Shown: positions 1 to 9,621, numbered from the stretch's first letter. The stretch: DNA of 54,847 nt from Candidatus Hermodarchaeum yapensis (GCA_016840405.1 JAEOSK010000018.1:1-54847), one strand, 5' to 3'. Made by a program: numbers and translations. The notes: generated by a model not told the origin, from the sequence alone.

Positions 1-29
1 GGAATTGCCGGTAACGCCTATAGCTGGAG

Positions 30-1955
30 ATGACAACGGGAATGGCGTTATCACAACGAAATCGTCTTTTTCTCTTCGCAGTCCTATTCATAGGTTTGTT
101 AAGCTGGACCAGCCTCTTTTCTGCTGACAAACAGTTAGCCTGTCGAGCAGAGTGGACTTATCCTGATGGATACGATCCCCATGGGGGGTACATAGACCGA
201 GTGACGTTCGTCGTTTATCCTCCCGAGGATGAACAGCTCGGGCTTCAAGCGGTACAGGCGAATCTCATCGATGCGTGGGACGAACGCGTGCCGGCTGAAA
301 ACATCGCCGAGCTCCAGGCGACAACTGGTGTGGAGGTGACCACTGAGCCAGGAGATATGTACCGGATGTTTTGCCTGAACTGCGGACGCTTCCCCACCAA
401 CATCACAGCGTATCGACAGGCTATAGCCTACGCGTTAGATAAGACAGCTGTGATCCAAGCATCCACGGGTGGTCTAGCCTTCCACCAGGATTGCGCCCTG
501 CCAATCAATTTGGGGAACTGGACCTTCGAAAACATTTTAACTGAAACCTACTATGCCCAAGATATCGAAAAAGCCAACGCCACCTTGGAAGCTTCAGGCT
601 TCCGGGACCTCGATGGAAACGGGTGGCGGGACTTTGACACGAACAACAACAGCATTCTAGATGCTGGGGATATACTCGATGACGACTTTGAGGTAGAACT
701 GTATCATACAGCAGGGTACGTTCCTGCTGGCAATGCCGTCAGCCTGGCTGCAGATGGTATGGCTCTGTGTGGGATCAGGGCATCGGTTGAGCCTTTAGAC
801 TTCAATATGATGATTGACAGAATTACATTTGGTAATTACTGGCTTGGCTGTTTTTCTTTCTCGCATGTAAACAGTCCAGAATTTCTTTATGACACGTTTC
901 ATAGCTCTACTGGTAATAGCGAGTGGTTCTTTGGTGGATACAATAGCTCTGCCTATGACATGTTTGCCGAGAACATGATGGCTGCTAGCACCCAAGGGGA
1001 AGCAAATCAATGGGCTTGGTTATGCCAGTATCAGCTCTGGTTGGATGTACCAATGATTGTCTGCTACAACGACGTATACACCCACGCCTACCGCACGGAT
1101 CGCTGGGAAGGCTACATCAATATGGTAATGAGGAACCGAATCTGTAATGGTTACAGTCTGGTACACATCAGGTTGAAGGAAGATTATGGTGGACCCTGGG
1201 GGTGCATCCCAACCGAATACCACATGAGCCTCCAAGAGGGGCTTGACACTACAAACTGGTTGATGAGCAACTCGGAACATACTACAAAGGTATTTCAACT
1301 CGTCTATGAAGAACTTTGGACCATCTCACCCTACGACTTGACACCACAACCGGGACTAGCATATTCCTGGGAGGTTGAACCCACAGTGGCTTTCGGGGAT
1401 ATTCAAGATGGGGAGAAATACACGTTCCACTTGTATGAGAACGCGACCTGGCACGATGGCACACCGGTCACTGCTACGGATGTAGCCTTCAGTTTGTCGC
1501 TGGGTTTACAAGATCCATATGATGCAGACCACTATGCAAACGTGTACATGACCAATATCCTTGATTCCAACACAATTGAAATTTATACCAATGCAACAGG
1601 TTACTTCGAGTGGATACGGGCAACAGGTTTTACCATCTATCCTGCTCACATTTGGTCTACTCATCCAAATGTTACAATGTGGCAGCCAAGCGTTGAAGAC
1701 CTGGTAGGTTCAGGACCCTATATGTTTAGGACCCATGTTCCCGGCCAATGGCTAGTGTTGGAGCGTCATCATGCGTGGCATTTCGCCGTGGTGATGCCCC
1801 TCCGGCCAGATTGCGGGTGGGGTCCACCACCAGGATATTACCTGCTTATCAACATTGGGATTTTGGTCATTATTATCCAGGTCGGAATCCTTGGATTCCT
1901 TCTGTACAGGCGACGGGAGTCTAAGTCGAAATTCAAAGCCTATTCTAGGAGCTGA
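30..1955 (+). CDS. Membrane-anchored family 5 solute-binding protein, permuted order
   Basis: Probable extracytoplasmic binding protein for peptides or other oligomers (SBP family 5, DppA/OppA-like). A signal or anchor helix lies at about residues 12-32. What comes next resembles the second half of a normal family member: YIDRVTFVVYPPEDEQL, then RQAIAYALDK and the DLDGNGWRDFDTNNNS element near residue 200. The usual N-terminal half comes last: GLAYSWEV, TFHLYENATWHDGTPVTATD and GSGPYMF, from about residue 450. A transmembrane helix at about 604-626 and the basic tail RRRESKSK follow, giving type I topology. The ATG at 30 sits directly behind GGAG, so the ATG at 42 is an alternative start. No ABC permease or ATPase of this class is adjacent. 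A decayed copy follows at once. The family call is solid; the substrate is unknown. Confidence 0.8.
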   Translation: MTTGMALSQRNRLFLFAVLFIGLLSWTSLFSADKQLACRAEWTYPDGYDPHGGYIDRVTFVVYPPEDEQLGLQAVQANLIDAWDERVPAENIAELQATTGVEVTTEPGDMYRMFCLNCGRFPTNITAYRQAIAYALDKTAVIQASTGGLAFHQDCALPINLGNWTFENILTETYYAQDIEKANATLEASGFRDLDGNGWRDFDTNNNSILDAGDILDDDFEVELYHTAGYVPAGNAVSLAADGMALCGIRASVEPLDFNMMIDRITFGNYWLGCFSFSHVNSPEFLYDTFHSSTGNSEWFFGGYNSSAYDMFAENMMAASTQGEANQWAWLCQYQLWLDVPMIVCYNDVYTHAYRTDRWEGYINMVMRNRICNGYSLVHIRLKEDYGGPWGCIPTEYHMSLQEGLDTTNWLMSNSEHTTKVFQLVYEELWTISPYDLTPQPGLAYSWEVEPTVAFGDIQDGEKYTFHLYENATWHDGTPVTATDVAFSLSLGLQDPYDADHYANVYMTNILDSNTIEIYTNATGYFEWIRATGFTIYPAHIWSTHPNVTMWQPSVEDLVGSGPYMFRTHVPGQWLVLERHHAWHFAVVMPLRPDCGWGPPPGYYLLINIGILVIIIQVGILGFLLYRRRESKSKFKAYSRS

Positions 1956-1962
1956 TTTTAAC

Positions 1963-2767
1963 TTGCTGATTGGAAAACTGCATTTGATACTCTTCTGTTC
2001 ACTCATTATTATCGGCTTTCTTGGCATCACAAGCCTTCATTCCCCCGACAGGACCGTAACAAGTCGCGCTGAATGAATCTATCCGGATGGGTATGATCCA
2101 CATGGAGGATATTTGGACCGGGTGACCTTCGCCGTGTATCCCCCCGAAGACTAACAACTAGGCCTCCAAGCTCTCCAAGCAAATCTTATCTATGCGTGGG
2201 AAACAGAGACGACTACTGCATCAGGAGATATTCAGGATGGAGAAAAGTACATCTTTCACCTCTACGAGAACGCTACCTGGCACGATGGCACACCAGTCAC
2301 AGCTACTGACGTGGCTTTCAGTGTACCTTTGGGTTTACTGGATCCCTATAACGCTGAAAATTATGAAAACATCTATATGACCAATGTCCTCGACTCTAAT
2401 ACAATCGAGATATTCACGAACAACACTGGCTACGTTGAATGGACACGGGCAACAGGTTTTACAATCTATCCCGCTCACATTTGGCCTTCACCAAACAATG
2501 TATTTGACATGGGAACCAATCGTTGAAGAGTTAGTAGGTTCGAGACCCTATGTGTTTCGTGTCCATGTTCCCGAACAATACGTGGTGTTGGAACGTCATC
2601 CTGATTGGCACTTTGCTGTTCCACAACCACCTCGAATTGATTGCCCATGGCTTACACCTCCTCCACCACCATACATACGTATTTTTTTATACATAATCGT
2701 AATTGAAATTATCATCTTAGTATATTTTCTTAATCGACGCAAGAAAAAATTCCCTAAAGTAGAATGA
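1963..2767 (+). pseudogene. Decayed tandem copy of the solute-binding protein
   Basis: The reading frame after 1963 encodes a signal-like helix and then a close copy of the preceding gene (IYPDGYDPHGGYLDRVTF). It carries an in-frame TGA at 2074 (where the intact copy has Trp) and a TAA at 2152. At about 2205-2220 it jumps straight to the C-terminal part (GDIQDGEKYIFHLYENATW), which removes roughly 330 codons. A frameshift near 2505-2515 moves the end (EELVGSRPYVF, transmembrane helix and basic tail NRRKKK) into another frame. Two stops, a large deletion and a frameshift make a functional product very unlikely. It appears to be a tandem duplication followed by decay. Confidence 0.85.
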
Positions 2768-2801
2768 CAATCATCATCTTTAGAAAAACGGTTCAGTGTG
2801 A

Positions 2802-3137
2802 CTATTTCGGTTTGTAGCGATGGGGTTCGGCGAAAAAGTCCATGGCGCGAGTGAAGGTGTGGGCGGATCCCGAGTGGATAACGCCTTCGGGGATATAATA
2901 GGAGTCACCCGATTTTAGTTCGTGAACTTTGTCTCCGATTGTAAGGCGGAGTGCGCCTTCGATGAGGATTCCCCATTGGGCTTTGTGAGAATGGGGAGGA
3001 ATGGTGACATTGGGTTGGATTTCGAAGAAGACGATTTGGAAGATGTCGCCTTGGGCGAGCCACCCTTTTACACCTTCAATTGGTAGATCTACTTGAGGGA
3101 GCATTTTGAAAAAGTCTGGATAGGGTTCTATCTTCAT
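2802..3137 (-). CDS. Small single-domain cupin protein
   Basis: A 111-residue Cupin_2 family protein. Cupin motif 1 is seen as PPHSHKAQWGILIEG and motif 2 as GDSYYIPEGVIHS, with the metal-ligand histidines in place. Small cupins of this kind bind a metal and act as isomerases, dioxygenases or simple ligand sensors; which applies here cannot be told. The ATG at 3137 has GGTGA seven bases upstream, which fixes the start. The next gene upstream on the same strand, a TPP enzyme, ends 45 bases away, so co-transcription is possible. Confidence 0.85.
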   Translation of the reverse strand: MKIEPYPDFFKMLPQVDLPIEGVKGWLAQGDIFQIVFFEIQPNVTIPPHSHKAQWGILIEGALRLTIGDKVHELKSGDSYYIPEGVIHSGSAHTFTRAMDFFAEPHRYKPK

Positions 3138-3181
3138 GGACTAGTCACCTGTGATATTTCTTCGTATTTTTTCATATCAAC

Positions 3182-4888
3182 CTATTTCATTTTACCTTCT
3201 CGCATTGAATCAAAATAGGCTATTGGACCGGGTACATCTGGATCGATGACAACATCGATAACAGAGGGGCTATTAGTTTTGATGGCTTTTCTAAGTGCAG
3301 GTGTGATTTCGTCTGGGGTTTCTATTCGTTGTCCAGAGCATTTGAGGGTTTCAGCTAACTGCCCGAAATTGATATCGAGGAAATCACATTCGATGGCTTT
3401 ATCGTAGAAGGTTTGTTCATAGTGTTTTTGGAAACCTAACATGCGATTGTTTAAAACGATGATCGTCACCGGGATTTCATATCGTGCAGCGGTTTCCAGA
3501 TCCGAATATGAATAGCCAAAACCACCGTCACCTGTGATGCAAATCACCGGTTTCTTTGGAGCAGCTAGTTTTGCACCCAAAGCCAGAGGTAATCCAGGGC
3601 CAATGATTCCCAACCCTCGTGGACCGATAAATCGTCGTCCAGGGTTAGCAAATTCGATGTGACTGAGGACCCAAAGTGAGCTATAGCTTGCATCTGTCAC
3701 TACAATGGTTTTAGGATCAATGAAGGTTTGCAATTCTTTCATGAGTCGTTGTGGGTTAATGGGCGTTGTTGTTGAATCGCTTTCTGATGCGATGAAATCT
3801 CGCCAGTCTTGAACTAATTGGGCGATTTTCTTTGTGCGGGTTGCTTTTTTGCCTTGTTTTGGAAGTCTTTCTTTGATAATCGTTACTAATTGAGCTAATG
3901 CTAATTTTGCGTCAGCAACGATTCCTAAGGTTGTGGAATAATTTCGTCCGATCTCTTCAGGGTCAATGTCGATGTGGATTATGGTTGAATCATGAGAGGG
4001 AATAGTCCAATTTGTAGTATCTACTTGATCGGTTTGGGTTCCGATGAAAAGCACGACATCAGATTCTGCGACAATCTTGTTGGCAACTTGTCCACGTCCC
4101 GTTGTTCCGCTAGTATATGTTCCCATCACTCCAACGGCGAGATAATGTGTATCGGGAATCGCTCCTTTGCCTAGCATTGTCGTAGCTACAGGCACTGCTA
4201 GAGTTTCAGCTAGTTCAATGAGTTCTTTCCATGCTTGAGATTGGATGACTCCCCCGCCAGCAACAATACAAGGCTTTTGTGCCTTGAGAAGAAGATTTGC
4301 TGCTTTCGAAATTCGGTTGGGTTCAGCAGCTATTCGAATGGCTGGGACAGAACCAAATTCCGGTTCTGCCTTCAGATTCACAGAAGTCTCTTTCCTTATT
4401 TCAGTTTTTAATGCATTATACGTTAGGTTAAGTACCACTGGACCAGGTTTACCAGTTGTGGCAATTCTGAATGCCTTTCGAAGCATTTCAGGAACTTGAT
4501 CAGGCGTTTCTACGCGTGTCACCCATTTTGTCACAGGTTTTAGAAGGGAGACTTGATCAAGCTCTTGAATGGCATGTTTGCCCACTAGTTCTAAATCCAC
4601 AGCGGAAACGAGTCCAATCACCGGGATACAGGAGACATAGGCTTCGGCTAGACCGGTTATGAGATTTGTGACGCCCGGTCCATGGATCGCTGTACAGATA
4701 CCTGGGCGGTAGGTCACTCGGGCATATCCATCAGCCATATGTGCAGCTGACCGTTCGTCATGCACGGTGATTGGACGAATATCGTCTCGGTTTAATTCCT
4801 TATAGAGGCTCTCCGGTGAATCCATTCCAAAAAGGTATTTCACTCCATACCCTTTGAGAAGTTGATATAGTGCTGTAGCACCCTTCAT
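3182..4888 (-). CDS. TPP-dependent enzyme, acetolactate synthase large subunit-like
   Basis: A full-length (568 aa) member of the acetolactate synthase/benzoylformate decarboxylase family. The N-terminal domain has HDERSAAHMADGYARV, where the Glu is the residue that activates the TPP cofactor, followed by GPGVTNLITGLAEAY. The C-terminal TPP-binding domain has the GDG...NN motif (GDGGFGYSYSDLE, then VLNNRMLGF). The middle FAD/regulatory domain is present. No small regulatory subunit (ilvN-like ACT protein) and no other branched-chain amino acid gene lies nearby. A catabolic decarboxylase or carboligase is therefore as likely as acetolactate synthase proper, and the substrate is uncertain. Confidence 0.85.
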   Translation of the reverse strand: MKGATALYQLLKGYGVKYLFGMDSPESLYKELNRDDIRPITVHDERSAAHMADGYARVTYRPGICTAIHGPGVTNLITGLAEAYVSCIPVIGLVSAVDLELVGKHAIQELDQVSLLKPVTKWVTRVETPDQVPEMLRKAFRIATTGKPGPVVLNLTYNALKTEIRKETSVNLKAEPEFGSVPAIRIAAEPNRISKAANLLLKAQKPCIVAGGGVIQSQAWKELIELAETLAVPVATTMLGKGAIPDTHYLAVGVMGTYTSGTTGRGQVANKIVAESDVVLFIGTQTDQVDTTNWTIPSHDSTIIHIDIDPEEIGRNYSTTLGIVADAKLALAQLVTIIKERLPKQGKKATRTKKIAQLVQDWRDFIASESDSTTTPINPQRLMKELQTFIDPKTIVVTDASYSSLWVLSHIEFANPGRRFIGPRGLGIIGPGLPLALGAKLAAPKKPVICITGDGGFGYSYSDLETAARYEIPVTIIVLNNRMLGFQKHYEQTFYDKAIECDFLDINFGQLAETLKCSGQRIETPDEITPALRKAIKTNSPSVIDVVIDPDVPGPIAYFDSMREGKMK

Positions 4889-4995
4889 GGCATTGACTGT
4901 ATATTGCTTCCTTAAATATGTTGAAAGCCGTTATAGGGCTTGGAGAGTACGGGTGACGCTGGTTTCAAAAAAGTAACTTTGATACCGTTGATAGA

Positions 4996-5685
4996 TTACG
5001 TTTTTACGCCGAGGTCGTCGAGTTTTTTTCGGAGACCGGGGTATTTGGGGTTGATTTGCCAAGCGCGTTGATAGTATTTGATGGCTTTGCGTTTGTGGCC
5101 GCTTTTTTCGAGGGTGAGCCCCAGTTGGTAGTAGGCATCGATGTAGTCAGGGTCGATAACGAGGGCTTGTTGGAAGCTACCAGCGGCTTCGTTGAGGCGT
5201 TCGAGGGCCATCATGCGGGTTCCTTTATTGAACCATGCCATAGCAAAGGCAGGGTCGAGGTGGGTGGCGCGTTCGAAGCATTCGAGGGCTTCGGCTTGGC
5301 GTCCCACTTTGGAGAGTTCCATGCCATAGTCGTTCCAGGCCATTGCGAATTCTGGGTCGAGGTGGGTGGCATTCTCAAAGCAGAGGAGGGCATCTTGGGA
5401 GAGGCCCAGTTGGCTGAGAGCTTTGCCTTTGCTGTTCCAGGCGCGTGCGTAGTCGGGGGAGAGGCCGATGGCTTTGTCAAAGCTTTCTATGGCGGTGCGG
5501 TATTTGCGGAGTTGGTAGAGGACGACGCCGCGGTTGTACCAGACGTTGACGCGTTGGGGTTCGGTTTCAAGGATCTTATTGAAACATTCGAGTGCTTTCG
5601 CGTAATTCCCGCGTCTGGTGTAGTTGACTCCTTTGTTGAATAAGGCATTAATATCATCTTGGCCAGGAGTCGTTCGACTACGCAA
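4996..5685 (-). CDS. TPR-repeat protein
   Basis: A 229-residue protein built almost wholly of about six 34-residue tetratricopeptide repeats, a helical scaffold for protein-protein contacts. Repeats 3 and 4 are nearly identical (FENATHLDPEFAMAW and FERATHLDPAFAMAW). At the DNA level their shared stretch gggtcgaggtgggtggc recurs exactly 102 bases apart (5252 and 5354), a recent repeat duplication. The start is TTG at 5685, supported by GGGAGG seven bases upstream. There is no signal peptide or membrane segment, so it is probably cytosolic. The region is richer in G+C than its neighbours, so long open frames also appear on the other strand; these are shadows. Confidence 0.88.
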   Translation of the reverse strand: MRSRTTPGQDDINALFNKGVNYTRRGNYAKALECFNKILETEPQRVNVWYNRGVVLYQLRKYRTAIESFDKAIGLSPDYARAWNSKGKALSQLGLSQDALLCFENATHLDPEFAMAWNDYGMELSKVGRQAEALECFERATHLDPAFAMAWFNKGTRMMALERLNEAAGSFQQALVIDPDYIDAYYQLGLTLEKSGHKRKAIKYYQRAWQINPKYPGLRKKLDDLGVKT

Positions 5686-5770
5686 AAGGAATCCTCCCTA
5701 ATGATTGTGTTATTCTGTCTTTCAAGGCTAAAGCTGTTTGTATTATTGAAAATTTCCTTTGATTCGGGTT

Positions 5771-6661
5771 TCACTTCGTGCGAAACACGAGCTTCTCTAA
5801 GTCGCTACGTTTCGCTTTCAGTAAACGTGTACAGCCTACACCTTGGACATTGATGGCGCCAGCAGCATTACCCCATTTTGCTGCGAGTATGATGTCGTTA
5901 TCTTGGAGGTAGCTGGCGAGGAAGGCTCCGGCGAAACTATCTCCAGCACCTGTGACATCAACTTCGTTGGAATGAAAGCTTGCCACGTGGTGAACCTTTC
6001 CTTGGTGGTTGACCAAGCACCCGTCAGATCCTTGCGTGACGACGACGATGGGCACTAGTTCGCCCAAGTGTTCAATTGCATTCTTAGAGTCGTCAAGTTG
6101 AGTGAGGAACATCGCTTCGACTGAATTCAGAAAGAGAATGTCCAGAAAGGGTAATTGGGGGATAATCTCATTACGGAGGGTTTTGGCTTGATGAAATATT
6201 GTGGTCATACTGAGGAGTTTGTTCTTTCCCTGAACCCGTTTTATCAGGGCACGTTGTATGTGCGGAGGGAGAATCCCCAGATGAACGGCTTGTGCTTTTT
6301 TAATGCGTTCAGAGAAGAAGCGAAAGGAGAGTCGGTTGCCGACACCAAAATGGAGTCTGTAACTGTTCATCGTTCTATTCTGTGCGAAATCTGCCCAGAA
6401 GTGGGCTGACCGACCTGGTTGTTGACGGACACCTGACAGGTCGACACTCTTTGATTCGAGCATTTGCAGGAATTTGTGGGGAAAGTCATTGCCAATAGTT
6501 GAGACTACGGCTACTTTGCTACCGAGTGTCGCTGCGGCTATGGCTACATGGGCAGCTGATCCACCGAGTACTGGGGTGTGTGGTGTGCCCTTGAAGGAGA
6601 GTTCGTCGATGGCGAGTTTTCCGGCAACTACAAGGTCAATGGTCACAGGTAAGCGAACCAA
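5771..6661 (-). CDS. PfkB-family sugar/nucleoside kinase
   Basis: Ribokinase-fold (PfkB) kinase, 296 aa, the normal family length. The N-terminal glycine signature is seen as LGGSAAHVAIAAATLG. The C-terminal signature is DVTGAGDSFAGAF, containing the catalytic base Asp and the anion hole for ATP-dependent phosphorylation. The substrate could be a sugar, a sugar phosphate or a nucleoside; the sequence does not decide. The start is probably TTG at 6661, with an in-frame GTG a few codons later as an alternative. The neighbouring TPR gene lies about 85 bases downstream on the same strand, with no obvious functional link. Confidence 0.87.
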   Translation of the reverse strand: MVRLPVTIDLVVAGKLAIDELSFKGTPHTPVLGGSAAHVAIAAATLGSKVAVVSTIGNDFPHKFLQMLESKSVDLSGVRQQPGRSAHFWADFAQNRTMNSYRLHFGVGNRLSFRFFSERIKKAQAVHLGILPPHIQRALIKRVQGKNKLLSMTTIFHQAKTLRNEIIPQLPFLDILFLNSVEAMFLTQLDDSKNAIEHLGELVPIVVVTQGSDGCLVNHQGKVHHVASFHSNEVDVTGAGDSFAGAFLASYLQDNDIILAAKWGNAAGAINVQGVGCTRLLKAKRSDLEKLVFRTK

Positions 6662-6776
6662 GTGTTGAGTTATAAGAGCTTTGCCATTATTGAATTGATT
6701 TGGGGTTCCTTCGGTTTGGATTCAGTGCCATAACCTGCTGATTTGAAAACTGATTCAATTCAGTTGAAAGAGTGTT

Positions 6777-8015
6777 TTAACGTCGAAACCGACGGTACGC
6801 GAAGAGAACTATCACGATTAGAAAGATGATTGTGGTACTAACGAGTGCAACGGCGACGATAATCTCCTCGATGGAAGGACCTGGTAGGCTTGGAAATTGT
6901 CCTGCGGCAGGTAGGATGTAGTTTTCTAGGTAGAAGTAATCTTCGATGATGCTCGAGTCTGCAGTGAAGACAACGATCATGTCTAGATCGGCAAAAACAT
7001 AGATAAATTGACCAAGGTATCCGCGGGCAGAGTAGCAGGAAGTCAAGGGTGTTGTAATTGGGCCGTGGACCCACCATTGGTAGCCATATCCCCAATCACT
7101 CCAGAGTGAAACGTGCTGCTGGCTAGCTGAAGTAACCCATTCTGCTGGAACGATTTGTACTCCATCCCAGGTGCCATTATTTAAAAAGAGAAATCCCAGT
7201 TTAGCCATGTCTCGAGGCAGAATGACAAGGGATGAGCCTCCATTATTATTACCTTGTGAATCTCGTGCCCATGCATAGTCGGTAATTCCAAGGGGTCCGA
7301 AAAGATACGTTTCAGCAAATGCGAGGGCAGTCATATTGGTTGCTTGGGTGAGGATAGCGGAGAGCAAGTGAGAGCCACCTGTGTTGTAGACCCACATTTC
7401 TCCTGGAGCATACTCCATTGGTCGGTTAATGACGAATTCGACCCAATTGTCACTTTCAATCATTTGTCTCCAGTCGTTGTCAGGGTGTTGGTATGGAACA
7501 CTTGACTCATCCCAAGGTAGCCCCGAAGTCATTGTGAGCAGGTGTTCAACAGTGATGGCGCGCTTCCTGGAATCCAGATTTTGGATAGTCAGGTTGGGAA
7601 AGAAATCTATCATGTAGTCATCAATGCTGAGAAACCCCATTGAGACTGCAATTCCTATTAATGTGGAAGTGAAACTTTTCGTGCAGGAATAGATATTCCG
7701 AGTATCGTTTTCCCCCATCCCGAAGTTGGGGTTGTAGTAAGACGCATGGACGAGATACCCATTTTTAACTACTAATGCTGAGACGATAGGATTTCCCAAA
7801 TAAGCTTCGTCGATGTATTCATCTAAAGCCGTCAGATACGTTGAATCCATTCCCTGATCTTCAGGAGTTGAGGTCTGCCAGTAGTCAGTGGGCCAATAAT
7901 CCGGCACCTTTGCAGTCGTGAATGTAATTAATTGGGTTGGGATAGTCGTAAAGGAGAGAAGTACAACAGGCAGCAATATCAAAAGGAAGAGTCGAGTTCT
8001 TGTCATCCATCTCAA
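6777..8015 (-). CDS. Membrane-anchored beta-lactamase-fold serine hydrolase
   Basis: Class C beta-lactamase/penicillin-binding-protein-like hydrolase (412 aa). The SxxK nucleophile motif is SCTK, in YSCTKSFTSTLIG. The second motif is YNTGGSHL. The usual KTG motif is replaced by an HG-type element before a GYLGQFIYVF segment, as in many serine hydrolases of this fold. An N-terminal hydrophobic signal (about residues 8-30) and a C-terminal helix (about 384-407) with the tail YRRFRR place the enzyme outside the cell on a single anchor. Archaea lack murein, so the substrate is likely an ester or peptide rather than a cell-wall stem peptide (inference). The start is TTG at 8015 or ATG at 8006. Confidence 0.85.
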   Translation of the reverse strand: MRWMTRTRLFLLILLPVVLLSFTTIPTQLITFTTAKVPDYWPTDYWQTSTPEDQGMDSTYLTALDEYIDEAYLGNPIVSALVVKNGYLVHASYYNPNFGMGENDTRNIYSCTKSFTSTLIGIAVSMGFLSIDDYMIDFFPNLTIQNLDSRKRAITVEHLLTMTSGLPWDESSVPYQHPDNDWRQMIESDNWVEFVINRPMEYAPGEMWVYNTGGSHLLSAILTQATNMTALAFAETYLFGPLGITDYAWARDSQGNNNGGSSLVILPRDMAKLGFLFLNNGTWDGVQIVPAEWVTSASQQHVSLWSDWGYGYQWWVHGPITTPLTSCYSARGYLGQFIYVFADLDMIVVFTADSSIIEDYFYLENYILPAAGQFPSLPGPSIEEIIVAVALVSTTIIFLIVIVLFAYRRFRR

Positions 8016-8253
8016 CTTAATGCTAGCTAGTAAGTAGCATTGAAAAAATCATAGGTATAAACCCACGGGCACTACGGAGTTCGGAAAGTAGCTCTTATTT
8101 AATTGAGCGCAAAGTAAATCGAACCCTGAGGTTCACTATTACACCATTGAAATTCTGTAGGTTCAAAAATAAACATCAACAGCTCTTGTGGATAATTAGT
8201 CTGATATGGGAATTCTCTTATTGGAGAGAATGAATATTATGTTTGATTAGAAA

Positions 8254-9621
8254 GTGGATGGTCTGGGATTGACAAATTATTCTCAGAACCTCCGGTTACC
8301 CGGAGTGTATCTCATCCTGACCCTATTGATACTACTTCCTATCATTTCACACGTATCACTCCCAATTTCGAATCCAAAACTACGAAATAATTTCCAACCC
8401 AACCAGCAATTTCGATTGCGGACAAATTTGGAAAATCTTGATCGAGACTTGGTTTGGAACCGAACCTATAACATCTCTCCATATGATCGAGGTTACGCTA
8501 TTGTGGAATGCCAGACTGGCGGATTTGCCCTTTTCGGAGAAACCGAAGATAATCAATCTCAAACTGATTTATTATTGATACGAGTTGATACAGGAGGAAA
8601 CGTCCTTTGGAATTCCAGTTTTGGAACTATTGAGAATGAAATTGGAGTTGATTTCGTTGAGTGTTTAGATGGTGGCTTTGTACTACTAGGGTATCGAGAT
8701 CGTGAAATGTTTCTTATTCGAACGAATTCTTTAGGACATCTTCAATGGCAACAATCTTTCTTTTCAAGTTCAGGGCCCTGTGGTATTTCGATAGTTCGCT
8801 GCCAGACTGGTGGTTTTGCTGTTTTATACGATTCACTTGATGGTTGGACATGGCTGTTAAGATTGGATGATGCGGGTGTTCAATTATGGAACAGAACCTA
8901 TTATGGACGACCGTATTGGGGTTGTGATGTTTTTGTTGAATGTCAAGATGGTGGGTTCGCATTTATGGGCCCCTCTTTTAATGGGAATCCATTTTCCATC
9001 GAACTCTTTAGAACAGATTCAGTAGGGAATTTATTATGGGACCACTTTTTTGTAGTCAGAGATGTTTTTTGGGGTTTTGGCTTAGTAGAATGTGAGGATG
9101 GAGGATTTGCTTTTACAGGAAGGATTGAGGATAGGGGAATTAATGTAAATTGCTTATATTTGGGACGTACCGATCACTTGGGTGAATTGATGTGGAATAA
9201 CACATATGGTGAGGGCTGCGGATATTCTATTCTTCAGATAAATTCAGGGGAGTTTGTCATTACCGGTAACACTGTCGGAGTAATTCCTAGTTATGATGAT
9301 GTGTCGTTTTATATTTTCGATTCCTCTGGTACTGTTCTTATTAACTGGGAGCTTGGGGGAGCTTATTCTCAGAGAGGGAATTCGATTATAGAATGTCGGG
9401 ATGGTGGATTCGCAATTATCGGTGAGACTTACGACGAAGCTGATTTTTCAAATGTGCTACTTATTCGATTCCCCAAAGCTAGATTAGATCCCTTTCAAAG
9501 ATTCCAATGGTACGGTGTTGTAATTGTTCTACCGATTCTTGTCAGTGTAATAATCGTCATAATGACGATTCGGGTGTTCAAATTAAAGAAAGCCACCTTA
9601 AATAAAAAGAAACAATCGTAG
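8254..9621 (+). CDS. Seven-bladed propeller surface protein, copy 1
   Basis: A signal-like hydrophobic helix (about residues 15-35) is followed by seven repeats of about 45-50 residues, each with a core such as AIVECQTGGFALFG, DFVECLDGGFVLLG or SIIECRDGGFAIIG and a W-N/D motif. This is consistent with a seven-bladed beta-propeller. A C-terminal helix (about 422-444) with a lysine-rich tail anchors it. The function is unknown; such modules bind surface ligands or partners. A paralogue of the same design follows. The start is GTG at 8254. A better-placed ATG at 8230, behind GGAG, is in frame but is cut off by TAG at 8248, at a position where the paralogue has TTG. Confidence 0.75.
   Translation: MDGLGLTNYSQNLRLPGVYLILTLLILLPIISHVSLPISNPKLRNNFQPNQQFRLRTNLENLDRDLVWNRTYNISPYDRGYAIVECQTGGFALFGETEDNQSQTDLLLIRVDTGGNVLWNSSFGTIENEIGVDFVECLDGGFVLLGYRDREMFLIRTNSLGHLQWQQSFFSSSGPCGISIVRCQTGGFAVLYDSLDGWTWLLRLDDAGVQLWNRTYYGRPYWGCDVFVECQDGGFAFMGPSFNGNPFSIELFRTDSVGNLLWDHFFVVRDVFWGFGLVECEDGGFAFTGRIEDRGINVNCLYLGRTDHLGELMWNNTYGEGCGYSILQINSGEFVITGNTVGVIPSYDDVSFYIFDSSGTVLINWELGGAYSQRGNSIIECRDGGFAIIGETYDEADFSNVLLIRFPKARLDPFQRFQWYGVVIVLPILVSVIIVIMTIRVFKLKKATLNKKKQS

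Noticed and set aside
1752..2030. Minus-strand open frames across the solute-binding gene
   Set aside because: They lie opposite a well-supported coding region and encode nothing recognisable.
5056..5643. Long plus-strand open frame opposite the TPR gene
   Set aside because: It is a shadow of the G+C-rich TPR repeats; no domain pattern, and the minus-strand TPR reading is clear.
8016..8229. Possible hidden gene in the gap before the first propeller gene
   Set aside because: No open frame with a start and ribosome site; it holds only divergent promoter-like A/T-rich DNA.
8230..8250. TAG in the propeller leader as a pyrrolysine or readthrough codon
   Set aside because: The codon aligns with TTG in the paralogue and a GTG restart lies six bases later; no sign of pyrrolysine genes here.
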